This document shows positions 33,014-43,629 of a stretch of 64,000 nucleotides of DNA, one piece after another. The translations under genes were made by a program, and so were the position numbers. Source of the stretch: Armillaria gallica (Eukaryota > Basidiomycota > Agaricomycetes > Agaricales > Physalacriaceae); assembly GCA_037576215.1 (NCBI GenBank), contig JBANDB010000018.1:1302001-1366000 (forward strand). Direction: 5' to 3'. Position 1 is the stretch's first letter, and the number at the start of each line of letters is the position of its first letter. The notes beneath the pieces are model-generated. The model saw nothing but the letters and a program-made list of their open reading frames with translations. It was not told the origin of the DNA and ran no database searches.

Positions 33014-34639
33014 TTAAGATACCACGTTCTGTGCACCATAAACAACGTTCAACCCTTCGTCGAGGAGATTTTGCCAGATATCTGCAGCCCGACCATCTAA
33101 CTCGAGGGGAGAAGCCAGGTAGAGGATCTCCAGTTGATCATAGTCTGGGTTATTCCCTTGTCTACGAGCCTCGACGATCTCGACGAGGCTCGAGTGGTCA
33201 AAATCGAGTTTGCAACCACTGAGATCGAGCACTCGGAGATGAGGTAGGAGAACGTATGATAACAATTGAAGACCTCGGAGTAGAGATATATCATCCGATG
33301 ATAATGCTCTAGCTGAGTTAAGTGCGAGACAACGGAGATTAGTTACGGCACTCAGCAGATTTGATAAACCAGGAAACGTGTATTTCTCGTTAATTTTAGA
33401 AGTGGATGATAGCCGAGTGAGTTCCAGCCTGGTAATCACGTTCGGGTGAATACTGATATAAGGAAGCACTGGCACTGCAGAATAGGTGATGTGTAAATCG
33501 ACGAGGTTTGGGAGGGATAGCGACGAGACAATGACGCGGATATCAGGCGATGTAGTACCCATGGGATTCAGAGACGTGAGTGCCAATGATGTGAGACGGG
33601 GAAGATGGATGGGTGTGCGTCCCTGAGGTACGCGTAACAAAGTTCCACTGCTGAGGATATCTGCGCTTTTGACATTATCCAATCGCTCAAGAAGTGAGAG
33701 ATCCTGCTCGTCGTCGATTTGAAGATCACAATGGCTCAGCTGGTACCATGGAATCTCCACGCCACGAGGAAGATTATGAATAGGCGCAGTGAATGTACGG
33801 AGCTTCGGTGCATACTCAAATGCACTGTTGGTCCAGCCTGCGGGTACGCCCACCTCGTTCGATTCAAGTATGAGATGATCCAGGCAATCCAGGAGTCCTC
33901 GACATCCAGAAAATGCCCCGAGAGAAATAATAGGAACGTGGATACGAAGATTTTTCAGCGCAGACGCATGGACAGAAATGAGAGCGAGAAGAGGATGCTG
34001 GGAAACGTCACTGACACTCCGTAACGACACTGTGAGCGGACGACTCTGAGACCGCTTGACTCGGATTCCAAACAAGGCGATGTTCCGGAAATTTGACTCC
34101 GCCGACCGGGTATCTCCTATCACCAACGACGTGACCGACCACAGTTCTGGGGCGCTCACAACCGTCGACCGCCATCTACGGCAGACGTGCGATATTGTCC
34201 ATGGCGATGACCTGGTATCCAGGCTGTCACAGAAGCGGAACGTTGGTGACATAATATCGAATGGGGAAGGGATGGTTTCGAGGCATATGGAACGGAGAAC
34301 GTCGGGCGGGAGCCTTCGTACCGGAGAAGATACAATTTTCATATCCTCTATTTTCGCGGTTATGGAGCAACGCTCCTGCTCGAGCTTGTCAATCAGCTCC
34401 CTGGCTCCCGCGATCTTCTCATCAATATCAGCCATGCGCCTGCGTCCTCGATTGACCACATCTTGGAATTCGGATAGTTCTGCATCTGAGGGGATCTCGT
34501 TGGAGCGCAACAATTCAGAGACTCGGGGTAAGCGCGGATGGGGTGTAGGTAGTTTCACTGCTGGCCGTGCTGGCCATGTTGGCGTGTTGAGCGAACCGCA
34601 AGTAGGGCACGTTGTACGACGGGAAACGTTCGATGCCAT
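33014..34639 (-). CDS. F-box-like protein
   Basis: This is a single open exon of 541 codons. The N-terminus has CPTC-x-SLN, then a heptad-rich helix (about residues 58-100: DVVNRGRRRMADID...LEQERCSI). The F-box-like domain follows at about 108-165, with LPPDVLRSICLE and the classic WTISHVCRRWRSTVVSAPELW signature. The C-terminal 370 residues are LRR-like. This is the standard layout of the large F-box family in Agaricomycetes, which are likely substrate receptors of SCF ubiquitin ligases. It has no counterpart in block 1, so it entered block 2 after the duplication or was lost from block 1. A broken paralog lies directly upstream. Confidence 0.88.
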   Translation of the reverse strand: MASNVSRRTTCPTCGSLNTPTWPARPAVKLPTPHPRLPRVSELLRSNEIPSDAELSEFQDVVNRGRRRMADIDEKIAGARELIDKLEQERCSITAKIEDMKIVSSPVRRLPPDVLRSICLETIPSPFDIMSPTFRFCDSLDTRSSPWTISHVCRRWRSTVVSAPELWSVTSLVIGDTRSAESNFRNIALFGIRVKRSQSRPLTVSLRSVSDVSQHPLLALISVHASALKNLRIHVPIISLGAFSGCRGLLDCLDHLILESNEVGVPAGWTNSAFEYAPKLRTFTAPIHNLPRGVEIPWYQLSHCDLQIDDEQDLSLLERLDNVKSADILSSGTLLRVPQGRTPIHLPRLTSLALTSLNPMGTTSPDIRVIVSSLSLPNLVDLHITYSAVPVLPYISIHPNVITRLELTRLSSTSKINEKYTFPGLSNLLSAVTNLRCLALNSARALSSDDISLLRGLQLLSYVLLPHLRVLDLSGCKLDFDHSSLVEIVEARRQGNNPDYDQLEILYLASPLELDGRAADIWQNLLDEGLNVVYGAQNVVS

Positions 34640-35072
34640 TTAGTACCACTTGCGGGAGGACTTAGGGAGAGCGAATATCAGCTAACGGCTATAGGATGAC
34701 AGGGAATACATACATCTGCGATGTTGCTTCTAAGTGACCGTAGTAGAAAACCAACTTCGCTTCAACACGAGGTAGCCTGCTTTATTATATACTCGCAGAA
34801 CACGAGGCCTTTGAGGTCATAGATCACGTGTAATTTTCGCACGTCCCAGCTGCCTGATGTCCGAATGTAGATCAAGAAAGAGAAAATGAACAGATATAGC
34901 ATCAAAAAAAGAGTTAGCACGATTTCAATACTATTTTATACCTACTAGAGGAAAAATGAAAATAGCTAAACGCAACAGGAACACGACTCATCCCTTGCTC
35001 GTCCCTATTAAAGAGTGTTCTTCCCCCTAAATCATCCACAATTCAGGGCTTGAGGATATATACCTGTCTGTC

Positions 35073-35927
35073 TCAGTACATGACCTTCAGGCCGTCATCA
35101 ACAAGTTCCTGCCAAATGCCAGCAGCAAATCGTCTAGCACCAGAGACGAGCCCAAACACACGGTCTGCAATTGGTTCCACTTTGTGTCACTCCCCCCTCT
35201 GAAGGTGTTGACTATTCCGACGAAGATGGAATGATCAAAATTGAACGTACAACCGCAGACATCAAGAGTTTTTAGGTGCAGCAGTGGTGCATTCGCCGGC
35301 GATGGGTTCAGTAGAGATATATCGTCCGATGATAACACTCTGGCTGCGTAGAATGAGATGCTGGAGATTACTCACCGAGTTCAATAGCTTCTGTAAGCCG
35401 GGAAATGTGTACCTCTCGGTACTACCTCCAGCGGTGATTAAAATTCGTGTGATTCTGAGCGTGGTGATTATATTCTGGGCTTTGATATGCGGAAGGACGG
35501 GTTTTTTAGCATAAATAAGGTGTAGATCGACAAAATTCGGGACGGACAGTAGCGAGAACATAAAGCGAATTTCAGGTGATGTTCCTGATGTTTTCATAGA
35601 AGAGAGGGTCAACGATGTGAGGGAAGGCACTGGGGACACTGAGGTATACTCCTCTCCTGTGGTGAAGGACCCCCCGGTACAAATCTCGAGATCCTGGAGA
35701 TTCGTGGCTTGTCGAAGAACTTCAAGCTCTCTCATACATTCAATTTGAAGCCTAAAATGTGTAAGCTGGATCCAAGGAACGACAGGAATAGGGTGGGGAA
35801 GCACGCCATATGCTGAAAACCGCCGTAAATTTGGTGCATATTCAAACGCGTCGATGTTTCGCTCTGCCAGAGGAGCCACGGGGGCCTGTCTGCTGACATG
35901 TCGGCACCTGTGTTCAGAGACCCTCAT
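35073..35927 (-). pseudogene. F-box-like protein, truncated and frameshifted paralog
   Basis: The LRR-like C-terminal part is aligned with the intact neighbour: IDAFEYAPNLRRF, PSLTSLTLSSM, RYTFPGLQKLL, then a frameshift near 35335 to SSDDISLLN, CGCTFNFDHS, and a second shift near 35125 before the end corresponding to (W)QELVDDGLKVMY. The F-box half is missing: homology starts about 35.9 kb. Tandem duplication with the gene at 33014-34639 is the likely origin. Confidence 0.75.
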
Positions 35928-35929
35928 GG

Positions 35930-37590
35930 GTCACAGTCTCACAATAATAACCTCTCGTGCATATCTTTGGTCCCGACTGTATTGACCTGTTACAAGTCAT
36001 TCAGATATCAGTGAACCAATGAAACTGGGGTCTTGACTTGAAGCAAACTCTAATCGGTCTTCGAGAACTTGTTCAAAAGCATTGCACCAGAAACCAAGCC
36101 TGCCGGTCGAGAAAAGCATCCGTAGGAATATTGACTTGCTGATCATTGCTCCCCAGGGCCATCCGAGGACTTAGCTCGGATCAGCTTTTGACGCAAATCC
36201 GGTCGATAACAAACACGCCTTCATCTCATCCCTACGTAGACTGGAGGCTGGTTCGGTGGCAACAGAAGACAATATTCACAAGAATTCCGTCTTATCTGGG
36301 CTAAAACAATTATCTTTTGGCTTGGATCATGATGGCCAACCAGCGATGTCCTATAATTGACGAATACGGTTGAACATCCATCTCTGAGGATAGCTGCGAA
36401 ACACCATCCCCCCTCTCTTCCAAGCTGTTAAATGCGCCGTCATCACCGCATAAAGCTACTGATTACGAGCATCCTCCCGTTACGATGACCTCAGTGGAAT
36501 TGACAGCCTAGGACATCATTCATTTCTCGAGTAATGTATTTGGTACAGAAGATTCATTTGCTTTAACGTCGTGGCGAGCCCAAGTGCTGCTTGAGCTTCT
36601 ATCAAAGCTTTACAAGTGATGAAGTAGAAGTTGAGCTCGAAGAAACGACTCGGCGCTCAGGGTTTACTAGCGCTACAGGAGGAGACCAATCGGACGATGC
36701 TGGTGGTTCAGTCAAGTATCGCTTCAAAAAAATGTCGGGAAGGGATTACTATACTCATAAGGTTTACGATAGTACGGGATTACACTTGAACCAATACTAT
36801 TTCCCTTTCCTGTCACGTTATTATGTGTCTATTTTGTAATGAACCATAACTGCTCTGCGACTGGATGCTTAACATCTTTCACAGAGTCATCTCGGCTCGT
36901 TCGCAAGACAATCTACAATGACATCGTCAGCGAGTGTCATCTCAAAGGAGCATATAACGTACATTTCCGCCGTCTACCCCGTTCTCGGGCTGCCAACAGA
37001 GATCCGAGTCCTCGAGACGGATGCGTACTTGACGTGTTGAATTATCCTCCTCAATGGTATCGAAAACAAATCGAGTGGCTTCAGAAGGGATCCTGGTAGT
37101 CATTAGTTCGTCCTAGTAGGATAGCTGGTCTGAGAAAACAGCGGTTCATACAGATAAAGAAAATTTACTGTAGAGCCAAGCACTATGAAACCCTTCGTTC
37201 TTTCATTCTGGAACGTAACCAGCCCTTCCTCTTCAACGATAAGCTAGACGAGGACGTCAAAATGTGACATTGCGTCGGAGGAACGGACGACTTACCCAAT
37301 CCGCGGCGTTCGAATCCTCGGAAACAAAGGTTGAGATAGGTGTCTCGAGCTCGTTTGACTGGAGCAGTCCTTCAGATGCACCGTTGAAAATACGATGCAG
37401 CACCATGGTACTTGTAGAATAAGGCTTACAACAGTTTCCATTTAAGCGTCTGTTATCCATTCAGCCTTTCATACCCCCTGCCAGGTCGCCACGACATTAA
37501 CTGAACCCGAGCAAGTCAGTGCTCAAATTGACAGTGGCGCCGAACTCGTCGCCAAGACCAGGAAGGGGTTTTGGTTGCCACACACGTCCG
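35930..37590. other. Gene-free region after the F-box pair
   Basis: No domain was recognised. Plus-strand open stretches at 36600-37260 (including MSGRDYYTHKVY and a later YETLRSFILERNQPF frame) look like degraded coding sequence of unknown origin but lack a coherent gene model. Confidence 0.35.
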
Positions 37591-38490
37591 ATTTGAGCTC
37601 GGATGGCCGCATTGTAGAGTCCGGAAATGATATATGAGAGATGTCTGCGCAATCAAGGTTATATCGGCACATGCAGGAGTGCTTGTTTAGACCATGCCGA
37701 GAGGTGTTGAAACATGATAAGTCTAGGTACCCACAACATACCGAATATTTTCTTTCTTCCATTGACCAACGGCGATTATGACAAGTGTGATAGGTTCGAG
37801 CATCTGTTGAAACTCTGCCAGATTCTAAAGAGTTGATTCCGCAACGCTGTGCAGCCTTCAGAATGACAAGACATTGCGACATTACGGCGGTAGATTTAGT
37901 ACTATTAGCATCAAAGTGTGCGACGAGGCTGTGGCTGAGCGCTGGCTTAAGATAGATCGATTCAATGGTGTTGCTTGTGTTTATGAACGGCGCGACGGAA
38001 CTGTCACCACCACAGAAGTAAAGAGCACTCCGTCACTGTACAGCATCAGTAAACAGTGCTGCGGCAGAAGCTCGTTGCCACTACCAAAACCAGAACTACA
38101 AGAAACCCCTCCGTCTCAGGGAGTCATCCTCGTCACTGTCAAAGCTGGCAAACGAGGATGATTTCCGCGGAGATTCACAGACTATGGCAACGATGAGTCC
38201 AGAATTCCGATTTTATGTCATGCAATATGTCCGTGGTGGTTCGGAGCCCTAAGAGTCCGGAAGGTGGAGAGAGATGAATGTGTATGATAGAATCACATAG
38301 GGCTCCTCCTGTCCTAAGCGTGCTTTGCTGCGCGGATCTATCTGTAGTGTCGGGATGGAAGGTCACGGTTAGACTCGTTTGGATGATGACGTAAACAGCA
38401 TTTGGTTGTGCGTGACCAATGTGTGACATAGTACTACTTGCACCTCGACTTGTTCGCCGTTTTTCTCTTTGTCTTGTAACATACTTGCAC
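37590..38490. other. Block 2 counterpart of 5.4-5.6 and 13.6-14.0 kb
   Basis: The left part matches 5480-5610, the right part 13600-14060, and the two lie only about 0.2 kb apart. The 7.8 kb between them in block 1 is therefore an insertion there (or a deletion here). A plus-strand frame of 95 codons at 37874-38161 was not recognised. Confidence 0.5.
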
Positions 38491-38495
38491 TTCCT

Positions 38496-38821
38496 TCACG
38501 ATTAATCATATGCTTCTCCGTCTGAGGAAGCAGGTTCTTTCAGATACTGTTGGTCTGCGGTTGCAAGAGCTGGACTTAACTACATTCAGAGCCACCACAA
38601 ATGGGGTCATCATGTCTTTGGAGGCGGGGGTGAATATTGAACCTTTTCCGCATGGGAACTATATTTTCATGCGTCGCACTCAACGACATATAGGGGGCGT
38701 TGTCGTTATAGATATCAAACGAAGCGAGGAACTAAAGCAGGTTACATCTGTGCACGCAAATACTGCATGGGAGCTAGCTAAGTACGAAATTCCCTATGAG
38801 ATGAATGAACATGTAAATTAA
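38496..38821 (+). pseudogene. DUF6533 type B, last exon only
   Basis: It begins abruptly with HMLLRLRKQ, the last exon of type B, fused to upstream promoter-type sequence (38390-38480). The usual stop (TAG after the ...G-S end) is replaced, so the frame reads on to 38821. It is an internally deleted copy lying directly upstream of the full gene at 39673. Confidence 0.6.
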
Positions 38822-38929
38822 TCCAAACAACCCAACTGGCAACTGAATGTTATTGCCATTAGATTCGCCAACTCTTAGCTGAGAGTCAGCCTATACCACG
38901 CACGCGCTGTGGTCTAGCCACGAGGGAGA

Positions 38930-39205
38930 AACGCAGTAACTCACTGTGTTCATGGACGAGCAAGCTGTTCTCCCTATGCAATTCGCGAGACGACGCTCTC
39001 TGCTTCCTGTACTATGACTCGCTGCCTACTCCGCCTCCCGCGTGCTATAAACTATAAACTCTGCCGTTGTACATCCAGCACACATTCTTCAGAGCCTTCT
39101 AGTTCCAAACATCTTTTATTCCGCTGCTACAAGGGAGGTCTCATATCCCGATACTCAGTTTAAGGGTGCCCATTCCCTGTCTTCGAGCACATACAATTAA
39201 AACTC
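38930..39205 (+). repeat. Conserved module downstream of type B genes, copy 2
   Basis: It matches 41440-41712 closely and 23160-23460 more weakly. It has TATAAACTATAAAC near 39050 and a short frame containing SAA..EVSYPDTQFKG that ends at TAA just after 39195. Confidence 0.45.
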
Positions 39206-39622
39206 GTGTAGTTGTGACCGGACCGTACCCTCCACGACCACATGGGCTCTAGGGCAGGTTCGGAGGTTTCGCCGTACTTTCGCCCTGTTCAACCGGCAAT
39301 TGGAGGCTGCGTTTGGAAGCCCATTCGCTGACTAGTCTACGCAAGATCCATCTAGCTCCACACCAGTGATTGTCACAGCTGAGTATATCTAACCTTTGAA
39401 TCTGACCAACTCATCAGTCGTCGCTTCACGCGTGTTACATGCATCCTCCATCTTGACGCCGCTGCATTAATCCTGTAGTCAGTGTTACGATATCTACGGG
39501 ATACAACAAGTTGGCTGCATTCAATACATGCGGTGCAGTATTGATTTATGATGTACCGAGAGCTCTCGTTCCTATGGGTAACCATGGCAGTGCTGAACGT
39601 CCCCGCCGCATTTTTAACACGC

Positions 39623-39629
39623 TATAAAG
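39623..39629 (+). promoter_or_regulatory. TATA box of DUF6533 type B (block 2)
   Basis: TATAAAG lies 50 bp before the ATG at 39673, the same spacing as in block 1 at 14502. Confidence 0.55.
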
Positions 39630-39672
39630 ACAGCGTCAATTAGCACGCATTCAAGGCTTTATCGACCACAGA

Positions 39673-41187
39673 ATGGTTTGCACTGTACCCGTCTATGAGG
39701 TTGCACGATGTGGGTATTACGTATTCTTCTTCGGATTTCTCTGACCAAAACACAGATATGACATGGTCGCTGATCTTCTGGGACTATATGATAACCCTCG
39801 ACGATGAAGTTTGTCCTTATACTTCTTCTCGTGTTGGACTCTTCACTGACCGGCTTGAAGATCGCTTTGTTCTGGGTGCGTCTTCATTCTGGCTTGGGCC
39901 TATTTCTGTATGGCACCTGAAAATCGGATGGACAGTTCTCAAGAAGGTCATGGATCAAATTCTTGTTCTTTGCGGTAAGTCGATTTCAGCCTGTAGGCAC
40001 GAGTGGTTGATATAACAATGTTAGAATCGCTACATAGGACTCGTTCTACGGATATGGGTTATCATCTGTGCGTGGTGTCCGGCATTATTATCTTATAGCT
40101 ACTAGATGTGCTCTAGGGGAACATCTCGATAATGCAGTAAGTCATTTTTGCGACATCAAAATTCTACTTGCCCCTCATCAGCTAGGATGAGCTGTTTTCG
40201 TATCATCTGTACGTTGGTCTGATCCGACTTCCCTGGTTCCTTTGCTGATGAACCTTGGGCGCAGGTGCAAAAAATGTAGGTGACCGGACTTCGTTGTGTA
40301 AACCATGTTACCATCATTTAGGCAGTTACATCAAGAGGAACTAACGAAGCTTGTCGCCTGGGTGCTGAATCTACCTCGGTTCTATATGGTATGTGTCATC
40401 TGCTTTCATGTAAACTTTCGTCGCTTGACTCTATCACCAGTGACAATTCAGCTCCTTGTCATTGAAACCATCCTTGTCCTCCAAATCTGGGCAATAATGG
40501 GGAAGCGGCGGCGGATACTGTGGTCATTTCTTGGTTTGCTCGTTTGCAGTACAGCTGCATCTATCTTGTTTTCTATATATCTTGGCTCGGATGTGGGGTT
40601 TAGTTATTATGTGTGAGTCTTTCACGGTCACATTTGTCTACAAAGTCTGTTGTAACTGCATTTCTAGTATACCCATACTCATATTTGATGCCATTATGTT
40701 CATCTCCGCTGCCTACCACGGAATCAAGCAATCAGGAGGTGTGCGATCACTCTTGTTACGAGATACAAGCACGTTTCGGTACGGCCCTACGCCTATCCTA
40801 CGTCTAGTGTTTCAAGGTTCGGTTCTGTACTTCACTGCGTGAGCATCTTTCCTTGCTAGGTATACTTTTGCGTGCTCAGTGTCAACTGTTTCAGTGTACT
40901 CTGCTCCATCCCACCTATGGCGTTTCTCGTACGTTGAAATTTTTTCCAAGTTCAACATACTCTGACTACGACTTCTCATACAGGATCCCCAGTTGGGGCT
41001 AACGATGATGAGTGTTACGATTCATCGTATGCTTCTCCGTCTGCGGAAGCAGGGTCTTTCCGATACTGTCGGTACGCTGTCGCAGAAGGTTGAATTAACG
41101 ACATTCAGAGCCACCACGAATGGGGCGACGTCTTCAGAAATGGGGGGAGATGTCATTGATATTGGACCTCATCCACAAGGGAGCTAG
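39673..41187 (+). CDS. DUF6533-type membrane protein, type B, best-preserved copy
   Basis: Exons read by eye: 39673-39709, 39756-39808 (TWSLIFWDYMITLDDE), 39861-39875 (IALFW), 39936-39974 (FSRRSWIKFLFFA), 40025-40067 (NRYIGLVLRIWVII), 40099-40136 (TRCALGEHLDNA) and 40186-40208. Then follow, after one or two exons whose joints I cannot fix (40.2-40.44 kb), QLLVIETILVLQIWAIMGKRRR, a helix FISAAYHGIK, FQGSVLYFTA, SIPPMAFL and the last exon MSVTIHRMLLRLRKQ ending at TAG 41185-41187. All joints except the unresolved ones keep frame. The product is a multi-span membrane protein with the LDDE signature. Function unknown. Confidence 0.65.
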
Positions 41188-41439
41188 ATGGGTTTTCGCC
41201 ACACTCGACGACATACGAGTCGTTGTCGTCACAGGTAGCAAATGAGGCAAGGAGCCAAGGCAGGTTACATCTGTGCACGCAAACAGTACATAAGAGCTAG
41301 CTACGTACGAAATTCCCTCTGATATGAATGAACATTCAAACCAATTCATGCGACCTAACTAGCGACTGATTGTTATTGCCATTAGATGCGCCAACTCTTA
41401 GCTGAGAGCCGGCCCATACTATGCGCGCTGTGGTCCAGC

Positions 41440-41712
41440 CACGAAGGAGAAACTCGGTAACTTAGTGCGTTCCTGGACGGGCAAGTTGTTCTCCCCATGC
41501 AATTCGCTCGATGACGCTCTCGGCTTCTTGCAATAAGACTTACTGTCTACTCCGCCTCCCTTATATTATAAATTCCTCTGCTTTGCATCCACCACGCATT
41601 CCTCAGAGCCTTCTAATATCAAACATATCTTCTTCCGCTGCTGCAAGCGAGGTTTCGCATCCCGACAATCAGTTTGAGGGCGGCCATGCCCTTCTGATGT
41701 TCGAGCTGGCAT
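41440..41712 (+). repeat. Conserved module downstream of type B genes, copy 3
   Basis: The most complete of three related copies. TATTATAAATT at 41562-41572 is placed like a core promoter. Downstream a short open frame carries SNISSSAAASEVSHPDNQFEGGH in overlapping parts and ends at AATTAA just after 41715. No in-frame ATG lies between the TATA motif and this frame. Confidence 0.45.
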
Positions 41713-42168
41713 ACAATTAACTCGTGGCGCTCGGACCGGACCCTCCACGACCACGTGGGCTCTAGGGCAGGTTTCGGAGGTTTTGCCGTCCTTTCCCGCT
41801 GTTCGTAGCTTAGCCTAGCACTATACCATCCATTTGGTTAGCGAACCCCGCGATAGTCCAATGTTCTGCACTGACTTTCTCCCTGCCTTATGTCGATAGT
41901 GTCTCAGCTCCCTTGTGCAGGTCGTCACAGCGACTAGGGATCCGACACCACCATCTATACCGATATCATCTGCCAATTCTTCGCTAAACCTTATCACATT
42001 GCTATAGATAGGTCTTATATTCTTTTGGAGTCTAATGCAATTGAATATTAACGATTTCAGGCAGACCCCAAAATGCTTGATGTGTTCGGTCGTCGTTTCT
42101 CTTTGATCGCGTTTCGTGATATAATTTATCGGCTCTCTCATCATGCAACGCGCTTCAAAGAGAGACAA

Positions 42169-42175
42169 TATAAAT
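42169..42175 (+). promoter_or_regulatory. TATA box of DUF6533 type C (block 2)
   Basis: TATAAAT lies 35 bp before the ATG at 42204. This promoter differs in sequence from the shared promoter of the type B genes. Confidence 0.5.
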
Positions 42176-42203
42176 ACGAGAAGTGGCCGTGTAGGGTTAC
42201 GAT

Positions 42204-43629
42204 ATGGAATTTAACGTATCTGAATCTCCAGCATGTATGTCCGACATTTCTTATACCAACACCTTGTTTGGCTGACGTTTCATGAAATACAGATATAGCG
42301 AAGACAGTGGTCCTATGGGACTATCTGATAAGCATCGATGATGAGGTTGGCACTGACAGTCCTCTTCTGACAATGCTAATGACTGGCCTTTAGGTCGCCT
42401 TGATCTGGGCATGTTTCAATTTCATAGCATTTGTAGGGTTATGCGTGTCTAAAGCGTCGGAAATAGTCCTCAAGAGGATCATGGATCAAATTCTTGTTCT
42501 TTGTGGTAGGCCTCAGCATTGCGATAAGGTTCCAGTGCTGACACCACGAAAACATCAGAATCGCTACCTTGGACTCTTTCTCCGAATATGGGGATTTATT
42601 AGTACGTTGTATCAAGCTTACTGTTCCATGGCTGTTAAATTCTTGATTTCAAAAGACTAGCAATACCACGTAAGCTGATTCCTTCGTCTGCGGTGAAAAT
42701 TGAACACTCCCTGATTTATTTCTCTCGAAGCTGGTTTATTCCATGTACGTCGGCTCGTTCCAACCTATTGAGTGTTTCTAGCTCAACCTGGGCACCAGAT
42801 GCGGAAATTATAGTCCTACGTCTCAACGTTTAAGTATGTGACCCTCACCTTGTGATACCACGCCGTGGCTACAACATGTTCGTGGAAAGGCGGATGTTTT
42901 CTGTTGATTGATGTCGAGTCAATTTTATATGGTACGTGTTACCCGTCTGCATTCACTGAATTGCTATCGTTTTTGAACACTAACCTTTACAACCAGTATC
43001 AATACAGATTGTTGTTATACACAGCATACTGGTCATTCGTGTCTGGGCCATTATGGGTAAGGAGCGCCGCATCCTGTGGACCTTCTTTGGTTTGCTAGTC
43101 TGCTCTGGAAGTACGTCTGTAGCGCTCTTCATTCTGTTTGACCCACAGAAAAAACCGAACCGTTTCTACTTGTGCGTATCATCCGGCTGTTTACCCTGAC
43201 ATTCTTACTGAAATTGGACGTTTAGGTTACCGGGTGGATTCTTTGAGATTTGTCTTGTAGCTGCTGCTGCATACCGTGGGATCAGGCATTTACGAAATTC
43301 GAGAGCCCTGCAATCATCATGTACAAGTGTATTGCAACGAAGTCCAATCATGTGGTTGATGTTCCGAGATTCAGTTCTCTATTTCTTCCTGCTGTAAGCT
43401 TTCTCTATATAAATGTTAAATTTTGTGTATTTGATGTTGACTTCTGTTCAGTGTTCTTTGCGGTCTTCCCATAGTGTTGTTCTTGGTACTGTATTCGCAA
43501 CGGAGATGCTCGCACTTGAGTTGACGTTATGTATAGGATGGGCAGCTGGGTATATCGATTATGAGTATCACAATCACCCGTATGCTGCTTCGTCTCCGGA
43601 AGCAGGCACTCTCAGACTCCTCAGAGTAG
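42204..43629 (+). CDS. DUF6533-type membrane protein, type C (block 2, possibly impaired)
   Basis: Exon 1 (MEFNVSESPA) starts at 42204 and ends T|gtatgt; it joins ag|AT before VVLWDYLISIDDE, then VALIW. The next intron starts with GC (TGG|GCATGT), where paralogs have GT. SWIKFLFFV and NRYLGLFLRIWGFI follow, then later exons with IQIVVIHSILVIRVWAIM, GKERR, an aromatic FYL end and MSITITRMLLRLRKQALSD. The frame stops at TAG 43627-43629. A small exon near 42657 reads TAG where the type C relative in block 1 has Glu, so full-length translation is doubtful unless splicing differs. Function unknown. Confidence 0.5.

Noticed and set aside
33719..34643. Long plus-strand ORFs opposite the F-box gene
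   Set aside because: They are antisense shadows of the clear F-box frame on the minus strand.
37300..37330. tRNA-like GTTCGAATCC
   Set aside because: No acceptor stem, D-arm or anticodon arm could be folded around it.
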